Shown: piece after piece, positions 51,851-61,594 of the stretch
Position numbering within the stretch: position 1 is the stretch's first letter
Layout: every line of letters begins with the position of its first letter
Source of the DNA: Anaeramoeba ignava
Lineage: Eukaryota; Metamonada; Anaeramoebidae
Direction of reading: 5' to 3'
DNA length: 64,000 nt
Assembly (NCBI GenBank): GCA_028826165.1
Contig: JAPDFW010000086.1
Coordinates: 124,001 to 188,000, forward strand
Translations under genes and position numbers: made by a program
Notes under the pieces: model-generated
What the model was told of the DNA's origin: nothing
Databases searched by the model: none
The model's input: only the letters and a program-made list of their open reading frames with translations

Positions 51851-53675
51851 ATGAATGAAATTTTATATTTTGGTGAAAATGAATATCCAAAACTTTTAAA
51901 AAATGAACCAAATGAAATAAAAAAACCAATTCAATTTAAATTTGAAAATGAAAATTGAAAATTTAATTGAAAATAAAAATTTATTTCAATTTGAAAATGA
52001 AAATGAAAATGAAAAACAAATTAAACAAATTTCAACAGGAAGTTTTGGAATAATTTTCCTTTTTGAAAATGGAAAAGCAATAGAATATTCTGGTCTTCTC
52101 TTTCAAACTTGGAAAAACATCCAAATTGAAAATATTCAAAAAGTAATTATTTGCTATCAAAATGTAGCTATTTTAACAAAAGAAGGAAATGTATTTGCCA
52201 AAGGAATTGATATTAATCTAGATAATCCAAATGAATTTATCAATATTTCATCATTAATTAAATATACAAATGATAGGATAATTGAAGATATTGTTTCTGG
52301 AAGAAATTCAATTTACTTATTAACTTCAAATCAAAATCTTTATGGAATTGCCGATAATCATTTTGCTCAACTTGCTTTTAATTCTGAAGCACTTCCTACA
52401 ACAGAAAAACCAATTTTAATGATGAAAAATGTTTCTAAAATATTTTCAGGAAATTCTTCAAATCATGTTTTTCTCTTAAATTTAAATCAAGAATTATTTG
52501 GATGCGGAAATAATAAAGAAGGTCAACTTGGATTAGGAGAATCAAGAAGAGACGAAGCAAAAATCCAAAAATTAATCAAAATTCAAAATATTCCAAAAGG
52601 CAAAATAATTGATATTCAATGTGGAGATTCTCATTCAATAATGTTGATTGAAGATCAAAATCAAAAAAGAAAACTTTATTCATGTGGATTTTATGGTTAT
52701 AATGGACTTGGCAAAAGATTGCAAAATACTTATGAATTTACTGAAATCAAATCATCTTTATTTGAAAATGATTATATTCTTGATTTTTCTGTTGGTGATA
52801 GACATACTTTGATTTTAACTTTCAAAGGGAAATTAATCGGATTTGGAAGTAATTCATCTGGTCAATTAGGAATTGGAAATACAGAAGATAAATCAATTCC
52901 AAATCAAATTAGCCTTCCAAACAATGAATTAATTCCAATTCAAATTCCTGGATTAAGATTTAAAGAAGATATTTTCAACTACCATCTTTATTGTGGAAAT
53001 TCCAGATCATTTCTTTATTATATTCCTTCTTTTTCCAATCTTGAAGAAGATTTGATAAAATTATTTAGAAGAAAAGAATTTTGTGATATTTCATTTAAAA
53101 CCAAAGATGGAGAAATAATTGAAGCTCATAAATTAATATTAGAAACAATTATTGGACAAGATGAAAATCAATTTGAAAAACTTCAAGAAATTATTTCAAA
53201 TAAATCAATTAAAGAATCAAATCAAATATTTGAAATGATTTATTCAAACAATCCCAAAATAAATCCAAAATTATATTCAGAAATTGAAATTGAATTTAAT
53301 CTATTCAATACAATAGAAGAATCAATGAAAGAATTATTTGAAAATGAAAATGAAAAAGATTTTATAATTGAAAGAAAAGAAAAACAATATAAATTTCCTA
53401 AATTAATGTTAATGATGAGAAGTGAATTATATCTAGGAATGTTTTTATCTGTAACTGATGATAAATCTAATAAATTTACAGATTATAGTGAATTAAGTGA
53501 TAAATCATTCCAAATATTTGAATATTGGATTTATTCAAATCAAATTAAAGAAGGAATTCAAATTACAAAAGAAATAATTTATGAAATTGAAACTGGAATG
53601 GATTATTTACAATTAAATCAAACATATCCAAATTTATTGGATTTATTGATTTTCAAATTTAATATCCAAAATTAA
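51851..53675 (+). CDS. RCC1-repeat / double BTB protein, copy 6, one frameshift
   Basis: The ATG at 51851 (MNEILYFGENEYPKLLKNEP) aligns with the paralog starts. The frame is lost in the Asn/Glu repeat near 51950 (GAAAATTGAAAATTTAATTG). It resumes as FQFENENENEKQIKQISTGS and stays open to 53675. RCC1 repeats are more diverged than in cluster I (YGIADNHFAQLAFN, GCGNNKEGQLGLGE, GFGSNSSGQLGIGN), with a 13-residue insertion after the last blade. BTB segment 1 has LILETIIGQDENQFEKLQ in place of LILKYRLNQ, a variant shared with copy 7 only. BTB segment 2 reads QYKFPKLMLMMRSELYLGMF. The 576 residues after the break include everything but the first blade. Confidence 0.78.
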
Positions 53676-53978
53676 AATTAAAATTAAAATTCAAAATCCA
53701 AATCAAAATCAAAATTAAAATTAAAATTTTTTAAAAATCAAAATTAAAATTAAAATTAAAATTTAAATTCAAAATCAAAATCAAAATCAAAATCAATATC
53801 AAAATTAAAATCAAAATTAAAATCAAAATTAAAATTCAAATTAAAATTAAAAAATTTAATAATCAAAATTAAAATTAAAATCAAATTCAAAATCAAAATC
53901 AAAATTAAAATCAAAATTAAAATCAAAATCAAAATCAAAATTAAAATTAAAATTAAAATCAAAATTAAAATTTTTTAA
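53672..53978. repeat. AAATTA/AAATCA hexamer microsatellite
   Basis: Intergenic repeat between RCC1-BTB copies 6 and 7. Confidence 0.9.
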
Positions 53979-54009
53979 AAATCATTTTTTCATTTTTTTC
54001 TTTTCAAAA

Positions 54010-55824
54010 ATGAGTGATTGTTTATTTTTTGGTCAAAATCAATTTCCAAAACTTATCAAAAATGAACCAGATAAAATAACAAAACCAACTCAATTTAAAT
54101 TTGAAAATGAAAATGAAAATGAAAATGAAAAACAAATTAAACAAGTTTTAAGAGGCAGCCCTTTTAAAACAATTTTCCTTTTTAAAAATGGAAAAGCAAT
54201 CGAATATGGAGAAGGTTTATTTCGAATGGAAATCAAAAAAATCCAAATTGAAAATATTCAAAAAGTAACTGTTGGTTATAATAATAAAGCTATTTTAACA
54301 AAAGAAGGAAATGTAATTGGAAAAGTATCTTTGATTGAGTCAAATCGGGAAATTAATATTTCATCATTATTTGAAGATCCAAATGATAGAATAATTCAAG
54401 ATATTGTTTCTGGATATAAATCAATTTACTTATTAACTTCAAATCAAAATGCTTATGGAATTGGTTCAAATAAACATGGTCAACTTGGTTTTGATTCTAA
54501 AACACTTAATAAAACAGAAAAACCAATTTTAATTATGAAAAATGTTTCTAAAATATTTTCAGGAAATTCTTCAAATCATGTTTTTCTTTTAAATTTAAAT
54601 CAAGAATTATTTGGATGCGGATATAATAAATATGGCCAACTTGGATTAGGAGAATCAATGAAAGAAAAAAAAATTCAAAAATTAACCAAAATCCAAAATA
54701 TTCCAAAAGGCAATATAATTGATATTCAATGTGGAGATTCTCATTCAATAATGTTGATTGAAGATGAAGATGAAAATCCAAAAAGAAAACTTTATTCATG
54801 TGGACATCATCTAAATAATGGACTTGGAAAAAATGGAGATACTTATGAATTTACTGAAATCGAATCATCTTTATTTGAAAATGATGATGATGATAATATT
54901 CTTGATTTTTCTGTTGGAAATACTCATAATTTGATTTTAACATCAAAAGGGAAATTAATCGGATTTGGAAGTAATTCATTTGGTCAATTAGGAACTGGAA
55001 ATACAGAAGATCAATCAATTCCAATTCAAATTGAACTTCCTAAATTAAGATTTAATGAAGATATCCCCAATTATCATATTTCTTGTGGATTTTACAATTC
55101 ATTTCTTTATTATTATTCTTTTCTTTCCAATCTTGAAGAAGATTTGATAAAATTATTTAGAAGAAAAGAATTTTGTGATATTTCATTTAAAACCAAAAAT
55201 GGAGAAATAATTGAAGCTCATAAATTAATATTAGAAACTATTATTGGAAAAGATGAAAATCAATTCGAAAAACTTCAAAAAATTATTTCAAATAAATCAA
55301 CTAAAGAATCAAATCAAATATTTGAAATGATTTATTCAAACAATCCCAAAATAAATCCAAAATTATATTCTGAAATTGAAATTGAATTTAATCTATTCAA
55401 TCCAATAGAAGAAACAATGAAAGAATTATTTGAAAATGAAAATGAAAAAGATTTTATAATTGAAAGAAAAGAAAAACAATATAAATTCCCAAAATTACTA
55501 TTAATGATGAGAAGTGAATTATATCTAGGAATGTTTTTATCTGTAACAGAAGATAAATCTAATAAAGTTACAGATTATAGTGAATTAAGTGATGAATCAT
55601 TTCAAATATTAGAATATTGGATTTATTCAAATCAAATTAAAGAAGAAATTCAAATTACACAAGAAATCATTTATGAAATTGAAACTGGAATGGATTATTT
55701 TCAATTAAATCAAACAAATCCAAATTTATTGGATTTATTAATGAATCAATTTGATATCCAAATCCAACAACAAATTCAAAACCAAAAAAGAAAAAAAAAA
55801 TTATTTACCTTTTATGATATATAG
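54010..55824 (+). CDS. RCC1-repeat / double BTB protein, copy 7, intact
   Basis: Uninterrupted frame of 604 residues. It starts MSDCLFFGQNQFPKLIKNEP right after a T-rich element. RCC1 repeats: YGIGSNKHGQLGFD, GCGYNKYGQLGLGE, SCGHHLNNGLGKN, GFGSNSFGQLGTGN. BTB segment 1 starts at FCDISFKTKNGEIIEAHKLI with the LETIIGKDENQFEKLQ variant shared with copy 6. BTB segment 2 is QYKFPKLLLMMRSELYLG. The C-terminus ends QIQQQIQNQKRKKKLFTFYD, a basic tail unlike that of copies 4 and 5. It stops with TAG, showing that all three stops are used. The YGIGSNKHGQLGFD block is shared with copy 8, which suggests a mosaic history through conversion. Confidence 0.88.
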   Translation: MSDCLFFGQNQFPKLIKNEPDKITKPTQFKFENENENENEKQIKQVLRGSPFKTIFLFKNGKAIEYGEGLFRMEIKKIQIENIQKVTVGYNNKAILTKEGNVIGKVSLIESNREINISSLFEDPNDRIIQDIVSGYKSIYLLTSNQNAYGIGSNKHGQLGFDSKTLNKTEKPILIMKNVSKIFSGNSSNHVFLLNLNQELFGCGYNKYGQLGLGESMKEKKIQKLTKIQNIPKGNIIDIQCGDSHSIMLIEDEDENPKRKLYSCGHHLNNGLGKNGDTYEFTEIESSLFENDDDDNILDFSVGNTHNLILTSKGKLIGFGSNSFGQLGTGNTEDQSIPIQIELPKLRFNEDIPNYHISCGFYNSFLYYYSFLSNLEEDLIKLFRRKEFCDISFKTKNGEIIEAHKLILETIIGKDENQFEKLQKIISNKSTKESNQIFEMIYSNNPKINPKLYSEIEIEFNLFNPIEETMKELFENENEKDFIIERKEKQYKFPKLLLMMRSELYLGMFLSVTEDKSNKVTDYSELSDESFQILEYWIYSNQIKEEIQITQEIIYEIETGMDYFQLNQTNPNLLDLLMNQFDIQIQQQIQNQKRKKKLFTFYDI

Positions 55825-55829
55825 TCATT

Positions 55830-56610
55830 AAAATTAAAATTTAAATTAAAAATCAAAATCAAAATCAAAATTAAAAATCAAAATCAAAATCAAAATTAAA
55901 ATCAAAATTAAAATCAAAATCAAAATCAAAATTAAAATTAAAATCAAAATTAAAATCAAAATCAAAATCAAAAATTTAAAATTAAAATCAAAATCAAAAT
56001 CAAAATTAAAATTAAAATTAAAATTAAAATTAAAATTAAAATCAAAATTAAAATCAAAATTAAAATTAAAATCAAAATCAAAATTAAAATCAAAATCAAA
56101 ATTAAAATTAAAATTAAAATTAAAATTAAAATTAAAATTAAAATTAAAATTAAAATTAAAATTAAAATCAAAATCAAAATCAAAATTAAAATCAATATCA
56201 ATATCAAAATTAAAATCAAAATCAAAATTAAAATTAAAATTAAAAATCAAAATCAAAATCAAAATTAAAAATCAAAATCAAAATCAAAATTAAAATTAAA
56301 ATCAAAATCAATATCAAAATTAAAATCAAAATCAAAATCAAAATTAAAATCAAAATCAAAATCAAAATTAAAATTAAAATTAAAATTAAAATTAAAATTA
56401 AAATTAAAATTAAATTTAATAATCAAAATCAAAATTAAAATTAAAATCAAAATATAAATCAAAATTAAAATTAAAATCTAAATTAAAATCTAAATTAAAA
56501 TTAAATTTAATAATTAAAATCAAAATTAAAATGAAAATCAAAATTAAAATTAAAATTAAAATTAAAATCAAAATTAAAATTAAAATTAAAATTAAAATTA
56601 AAATTCAAAA
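55830..56610. repeat. Long AAATCA/AAATTA hexamer array (~780 bp)
   Basis: The longest intergenic hexamer tract within the clusters, between copies 7 and 8. Its apparent open frames (ILILIL, DFDFNF) are not genes. Confidence 0.95.
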
Positions 56611-56639
56611 TCATTTTTTCATTTTTTTTCTTTTCAAAA

Positions 56640-58448
56640 ATGAATTATTGTTTATTTTTTGGTCAAAATGAATATCCAAAACTTTTAAAAAATGAACCAG
56701 ATGAAATAACAAAACCAATTCAATTTAAATTTGAAAATGAAAATGAAAATGAAAATGAAAATGAAAATGAAAATGAAAATGAAAATGAAAATGAAAATGA
56801 AAAACAAATTAAACAAATTTCAACAGGTTTTTTTTCAATATTTTTCCTTTTTAAAAATGGAAAAGCAATAGAATATTCAAATGAAAATTATTCAAATAAA
56901 AATCCTGAAAAAATCCAAATTGAAGAAAATATTCAAAAAGTAATTATTTGCTCTTGGAATGAAACTATTTTAACATTAGAAGGAAATGTATTTGCCAAAG
57001 GATATGATATTAATCCAAATAATCCAAAAGAATTTATCAATATTTCATCATTAATTGAAGATCCAAATGATAGAATAATTGAAGATATTGTTTCTGGATA
57101 TAATTCAATTTACTTATTAACTTCAAATCAAAATGCTTATGGAATTGGTTCAAATAAACATGGTCAACTTGGTTTTGATTCTAAAACACTTAATAAAACA
57201 GAAAAACCAATTTTAATTATGAAAAATGTTTCTAAAATATTTTCAGGAAGTTTTTCAGAACATGTTTTTCTTTTAAATTCAAATCAGAAATTATTTGCAT
57301 GCGGTGATAATGAAGATGGTCAACTTGGATTAGGAGAAAAAAAGAAGAAACAATACAAAAAATTAACCAAAATCCAAAATATTCCAAAAGGTAAAATAAT
57401 TGATATTCAATGTGGAATGTCTCATTCAATAATGTTGATTGAAAATGAAAATCAAAATGAAAATCCAAAAAGAAAACTTTATTCATGTGGTTATTTTCCA
57501 TATAATGGACTTGGCAAAAATGGAGATACTTATGAATTTACTGAAATCAAATCATCTTTATTTGAAAATGATGATAATATTCTTGATTTTTCTATTGGAG
57601 ATTATCATACTTTGATTTTAACTTCCAATTCAAAATTAATTGGTTTTGGAAATAATAAATATGGTCAATTAGGAACTGGAAATACAGAAGATCAATTAAT
57701 TCCAATTCAAATTGAACTTCCTAAATTAAGATTTAATGAAGATATTTCTAATTATCATCTTTCTTGTGGATATAACAAATCATTTCTTTATTATTCTCCT
57801 CCTTCTCTTTCCAATCTTGAAGAAGATTTGATAAAACTATTTGAAAGAAAAGAATTTTGTGATATTTCATTTAAAACCAAAAATGGAGAAATAATTGAAG
57901 CTCATAAATTAATATTGAAATATAGATTAAATCAAAATCAAAATGAAATTGAAAAACTTAAAGAAATTATTTCAAATAAATCAATTAAAGAATCAAATCA
58001 AATATTTGAAATGATTTATTCAAACAGAATAATAAATCCAAAATTATATTCAGAAATTAAAGAAATTATAAATTCAAATGAAAAAATTGAAGAAACAATT
58101 AAAAGAATTTATTTAAATGAAAATGAAAAAGATTTTATAATTGAAAGAGAAGAAAAACAATATAAATTTCCAAAATTAATATTAATAATGAGAAGTGAAT
58201 TATATCGAGGAATGTTTTTATCTGTAACAGAAGATAAATCTAATAAAGTTACAGATTATAGTGAATTAAGTGATAAATCATTTCAAATATTAGAATATTG
58301 GATTTATTCAAATCAAATTAAAGAAAAAATTCAAATTACACAAGAAATAATTGATGAAATTCAAACAGGAATTGATTATTTTCAATTAAATCAAACAAAT
58401 CCAAATTTATTTGATTTATTAATTAACAAATTTAATAATCAAAATTAA
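56640..58448 (+). CDS. RCC1-repeat / double BTB protein, copy 8, intact
   Basis: Uninterrupted frame of 602 residues. It starts MNYCLFFGQNEYPKLLKNEP after the T-rich element that begins at about 56611. It has the longest Asn-Glu run of the uninterrupted copies (encoded by AATGAA). RCC1 repeats: YGIGSNKHGQLGFD, ACGDNEDGQLGLGE, GFGNNKYGQLGTGN. BTB segment 1 (FCDISFKTKNGEIIEAHKLI) has the cluster I type LKYRLNQNQNEIEKLK. BTB segment 2 is QYKFPKLILIMRSELYRG. It thus combines a copy 7-like propeller blade with a cluster I-like BTB region. No introns. The function is unknown. Confidence 0.88.
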   Translation: MNYCLFFGQNEYPKLLKNEPDEITKPIQFKFENENENENENENENENENENENEKQIKQISTGFFSIFFLFKNGKAIEYSNENYSNKNPEKIQIEENIQKVIICSWNETILTLEGNVFAKGYDINPNNPKEFINISSLIEDPNDRIIEDIVSGYNSIYLLTSNQNAYGIGSNKHGQLGFDSKTLNKTEKPILIMKNVSKIFSGSFSEHVFLLNSNQKLFACGDNEDGQLGLGEKKKKQYKKLTKIQNIPKGKIIDIQCGMSHSIMLIENENQNENPKRKLYSCGYFPYNGLGKNGDTYEFTEIKSSLFENDDNILDFSIGDYHTLILTSNSKLIGFGNNKYGQLGTGNTEDQLIPIQIELPKLRFNEDISNYHLSCGYNKSFLYYSPPSLSNLEEDLIKLFERKEFCDISFKTKNGEIIEAHKLILKYRLNQNQNEIEKLKEIISNKSIKESNQIFEMIYSNRIINPKLYSEIKEIINSNEKIEETIKRIYLNENEKDFIIEREEKQYKFPKLILIMRSELYRGMFLSVTEDKSNKVTDYSELSDKSFQILEYWIYSNQIKEKIQITQEIIDEIQTGIDYFQLNQTNPNLFDLLINKFNNQN

Positions 58449-58605
58449 TAAAGAAAATAAGAATTAAAATTAAAATTAAATTCAAAATCAAAATCAAAAT
58501 TAAAATTAAAATCAAAATCAAAATTAAAATCAAAATCAAAATTAAAATCAAAATCAAAATTAAAATTAAAATCAAAATTAAAATTAAAATTAAAATAAAT
58601 TAAAA
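58449..58605. repeat. AAATTA/AAATCA hexamer microsatellite
   Basis: Simple repeat after RCC1-BTB copy 8, before the convergent CBM48-nuclease gene. Confidence 0.88.
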
Positions 58606-58701
58606 AGGAATTCATTTTATTCCACTTTTTTTTTGGATTGAAAATTTGATTTAAATTTGAATTGAATTGAATTGATTTTTCTCATTATTATTTTTTTTTG
58701 T

Positions 58702-59838
58702 TTAAAGAAGAAGCCTAACCATAATTGGCCTATGATCTGAAGGTCTGAAATTTCCAAAAGTATCAATAATAACATTATAAGATTTAACTTTTGCGCTTGG
58801 ATTACAAAAAATATAATCAATAAGAATATTTTGAGAATTTTCAACAATTTTGGAAGTTTTCCAACCAGTAAAAGAACCTAATTGTTCAAAATTTTTAAAA
58901 TCCGCAACCAAACTAGAATCGACTAAATCAGCGAAATTATGATGATCTTTCTCACTTTCATCTTTGAAAAACTCCTTATAGACATTAGAATCAGGGGTTA
59001 TATTGAAATCACCAGTTAAAACGTAACCGAATCTATTTTTTGTAATTTGACTAATTTTGGATCGAATCAATTTTGCAGAGTTAATTTGGGAATTTTCACT
59101 TATGTGATCCAAATGTGTGTTGAAAACATAAAACTTCATATCATGATTCGATTTTTTTGCAAATAAACCCCAAGTGCAAATCCTGACACAAGCAGAACCC
59201 CAACTAATACTTCCAATTTTATCAGGAGTTTTTGATAGCCAAAAAGTCGATTGATTTAAACAATCCAATTTTTTGTTGTTGTAAAAAATGGCCGCAAATT
59301 CGCCTGAATCTTTCCCATCATTGCGACCGCCACCAATCCAAGAAAAATGCTTGAGATCCTTTTCAAGATCCACAATCTGGTTTTTAAGTGCTTCTTGGAG
59401 AGAAATGACACTTGGTTTATAAATCTTAATTAATTCAATAACAAATTTTTTTCGGTTTTCCCATTTAAATTTTCCATCATCTGGATTATCATATCTGATG
59501 TTAAAACTCATGATTCGGAGTTTTGTTTTGATTTTTTTTTCAATGAATATCACGTTGTTTCTTGGTTCGTTTTCTGTTTGTTCGTAATCTGGCGAACATT
59601 TCCATTCTCCATCAATTATAAATTTAAATTGTTGTTCTCCTTCTAAAAATTCTATTGTTTTTTCATATTTTCCGTTTTTTTCATCCATTTTTTCATTTGG
59701 ATTCCAATTATTAAAATTTCCTGCAATTTTAACATCTTTTTTTTCACTTGGATAATTCCAAAAAATTGTGATTGATTTTGTTTCTTTTTCTTTTTCTTTT
59801 TCTTTTTCTTTTTCTGTTTCTTTTTGATTTGTATTCAT
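58702..59838 (-). CDS. CBM48 (AMPK-beta-type glycogen-binding) - endonuclease/exonuclease/phosphatase fusion
   Basis: 378 residues, intronless. After a KE-repeat the N-terminal ~75 residues form an AMPK-beta-type carbohydrate-binding module (IFWNYPSEKKDVKIAGNFNN, FLEGEQQFKFIIDGEWKCSP, then EPRNNVIF). From about residue 107 a complete EEP (DNase I/Mg-dependent phosphoesterase) domain follows: MSFNIRYDNPDDGKFKWENR, ISLQEAL (metal-binding Glu), FVFNTHLDH-like YVFNTHLDHISENS, GYVLTGDFNITP and the catalytic FRPSDHRPIMV. The FNIRYDNPDDG..W..R signature is common in bacterial EEP hydrolases. The EEP half is richer in G/C than its surroundings, so it may be of bacterial origin. A carbohydrate-tethered hydrolase is implied; the substrate (nucleic acid, lipid or sugar phosphate) cannot be told. 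Confidence 0.88.
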   Translation of the reverse strand: MNTNQKETEKEKEKEKEKETKSITIFWNYPSEKKDVKIAGNFNNWNPNEKMDEKNGKYEKTIEFLEGEQQFKFIIDGEWKCSPDYEQTENEPRNNVIFIEKKIKTKLRIMSFNIRYDNPDDGKFKWENRKKFVIELIKIYKPSVISLQEALKNQIVDLEKDLKHFSWIGGGRNDGKDSGEFAAIFYNNKKLDCLNQSTFWLSKTPDKIGSISWGSACVRICTWGLFAKKSNHDMKFYVFNTHLDHISENSQINSAKLIRSKISQITKNRFGYVLTGDFNITPDSNVYKEFFKDESEKDHHNFADLVDSSLVADFKNFEQLGSFTGWKTSKIVENSQNILIDYIFCNPSAKVKSYNVIIDTFGNFRPSDHRPIMVRLLL

Positions 59839-59899
59839 TTTTTTCTTTTTTGTTATTAAAAAAATGAAAAAAAAAAAATCAAAAAATTTTTTCCTAAAT

Positions 59900-60340
59900 T
59901 CATTTTGTTTTTTTTCTTCTTTTTTTTAATTCAATTTCTTTTTTAATTTCTTCTAAATTTGTTTCTGTTTTTTTCATCTCCAAAATTAATGATTCTTTTT
60001 CTTTCAATTTTGAATCAAAAATGGATTTTAACGTTTCAATTTGTTTTAAATTTTTTTTTTCATTTTCTTGGAATTCAAGTTGAATTTTTTGTAATTGATT
60101 TGAAATATTTTGAATCTCTTTTTTTTTCAAATTGATTTTATCTTCCCAAGTTTTTTTTATTGATTCCATTTGCAAATTTAGATTTTCTATTTTTTCTTTT
60201 GATTTTAACAAAATTTGATCCACTTTTTGGATTTTTTCTTTTTTTTTAATCAATTGAATTTTAATTTCTTCTAATTCATCTTTTTGAGAAAGAAGTGAAA
60301 TAAATCGATTTTTTAAAGGTTTAAGTTTTTGAAAATTCAT
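59900..60340 (-). CDS. Coiled-coil protein
   Basis: About 146 residues from MNFQKLKPLKNRFISLLSQK; an in-frame upstream start at 60370 would add ten. It is almost entirely a long amphipathic helix (QLIKKKEKIQKVDQILLKSK, LNLQMESIKKTWEDKINLKK, LILEMKKTETNLEEIKKEIE). No specific family is recognised. It lies 61 bp upstream of the CBM48-nuclease start on the same strand, with a T-rich spacer. It is likely a structural or tethering protein; only the coiled coil is certain. Confidence 0.65.
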   Translation of the reverse strand: MNFQKLKPLKNRFISLLSQKDELEEIKIQLIKKKEKIQKVDQILLKSKEKIENLNLQMESIKKTWEDKINLKKKEIQNISNQLQKIQLEFQENEKKNLKQIETLKSIFDSKLKEKESLILEMKKTETNLEEIKKEIELKKRRKKTK

Positions 60341-60474
60341 TTTTAATTTTGAAAAGAAATATAAAAACAAAAAGAAAAGAAAAAGAAAAGAAAAAGAATA
60401 ATAATTTTTTTTTTCATTTTTGATTTCTAATCCACTTTTTGATCAATTTTGATTTGAATTTTAAATTTAAAAAT

Positions 60475-61592
60475 GACTTTGATTTTTAATTTGAATTTGG
60501 ATTTGAAATTGAATTTGAATTTTAAATTTGAAATTAAAATTAAAATTAAATTTGAATTTGAATTTGAAATTAAAATTAAAATTAAAATTAAAATTAAAAT
60601 TGAAATTAAAATTGAAATTAAAATTAAAATTAAAATTGAAATTGAAATTAAAATTAAAATTAAAATTAAAATTAAAATTTGAAATTAAAATTAAAATTGA
60701 ATTTGAAATTTGAAATTAAAATTGAAATTAAAATTGAAATTTAAATTTGAAATTAAAATTGAATTGAAATTGAATTGAAATTAAAATTGAATTTGAAATT
60801 AAAATTGAAATTAAAATTAAAATTAAAATTGAAATTAAAATTAAAATTAAAATTAAAATTGAAATTGGAATTGAAATTGAATTTGAATTTGAAATTGATA
60901 TTTAAATTAAAATTAAAATTAAAATCAAAATTGAAATTGAAATTAAAATTGAAATTAAAATTAAATTTGAAATTGAAATTAAAATTGAATTTGAAATTGA
61001 ATTTGAATTTGAAATTAAAATTGAAATTGAATTTGAAATTAAAATTGAATTTGAAATTATAATTAAAATTAAAATTAAAATTTGAAATTAAAATTAATAT
61101 TAAAATTAAAATTTGAAATTGAAATTGAAATTGAAATTGAAATTGAATTTGAATTTGAAATTAAAATTAAAATTAAAATTGAAATTAAAATTAAATTTGA
61201 ATTTGAAATTAAAATTAAATTTGAAATTAAATTTGAAATTAAAATTGATTTAGAAATTAAAATTAAAATTGAAATTGAAATTGAAATTGAAATTGAAATT
61301 AAAATTAAAATTGAAATTAAAATTGAAATTTAAATTGAAATTGAAATTAAAATTGAAATTAAAATTAAAATTAAAATTAAATTTGAAATTGAAACTAAAA
61401 TTAAAATTTGAAATTGAAATTAAAATTGAAATTGAAATTAAAATTAAAATTAAAATTAAAATTGAAATTAAAATTAAAATCAAAATTAAAATTGAAAATT
61501 AAAATTGAAATTGAAATTGAAATTGAAATTTGAAATTGAAATTGAAATTGAAATTGAAATAGAATTAAAATCAAAATTAAAATTGAAATTAA
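60475..61592. repeat. GAAATT/AAAATT hexamer array (~1.1 kb)
   Basis: A long repeat of GAAATT, AAAATT and GAATTT units, with a composition different from the AAATCA arrays. It is open in many frames on both strands (KLKLKL, EIKIKI, NFNFNF), none of them a credible gene. Confidence 0.93.
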
Positions 61593-61594
61593 AT

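Noticed and set aside
2750-51960. Programmed +1 frameshifting as in some ciliates
   Set aside because: The shifts go in both directions, share no slippery codon or stop context, and mostly fall in A/T runs; sequence error or simple mutation is a better explanation.
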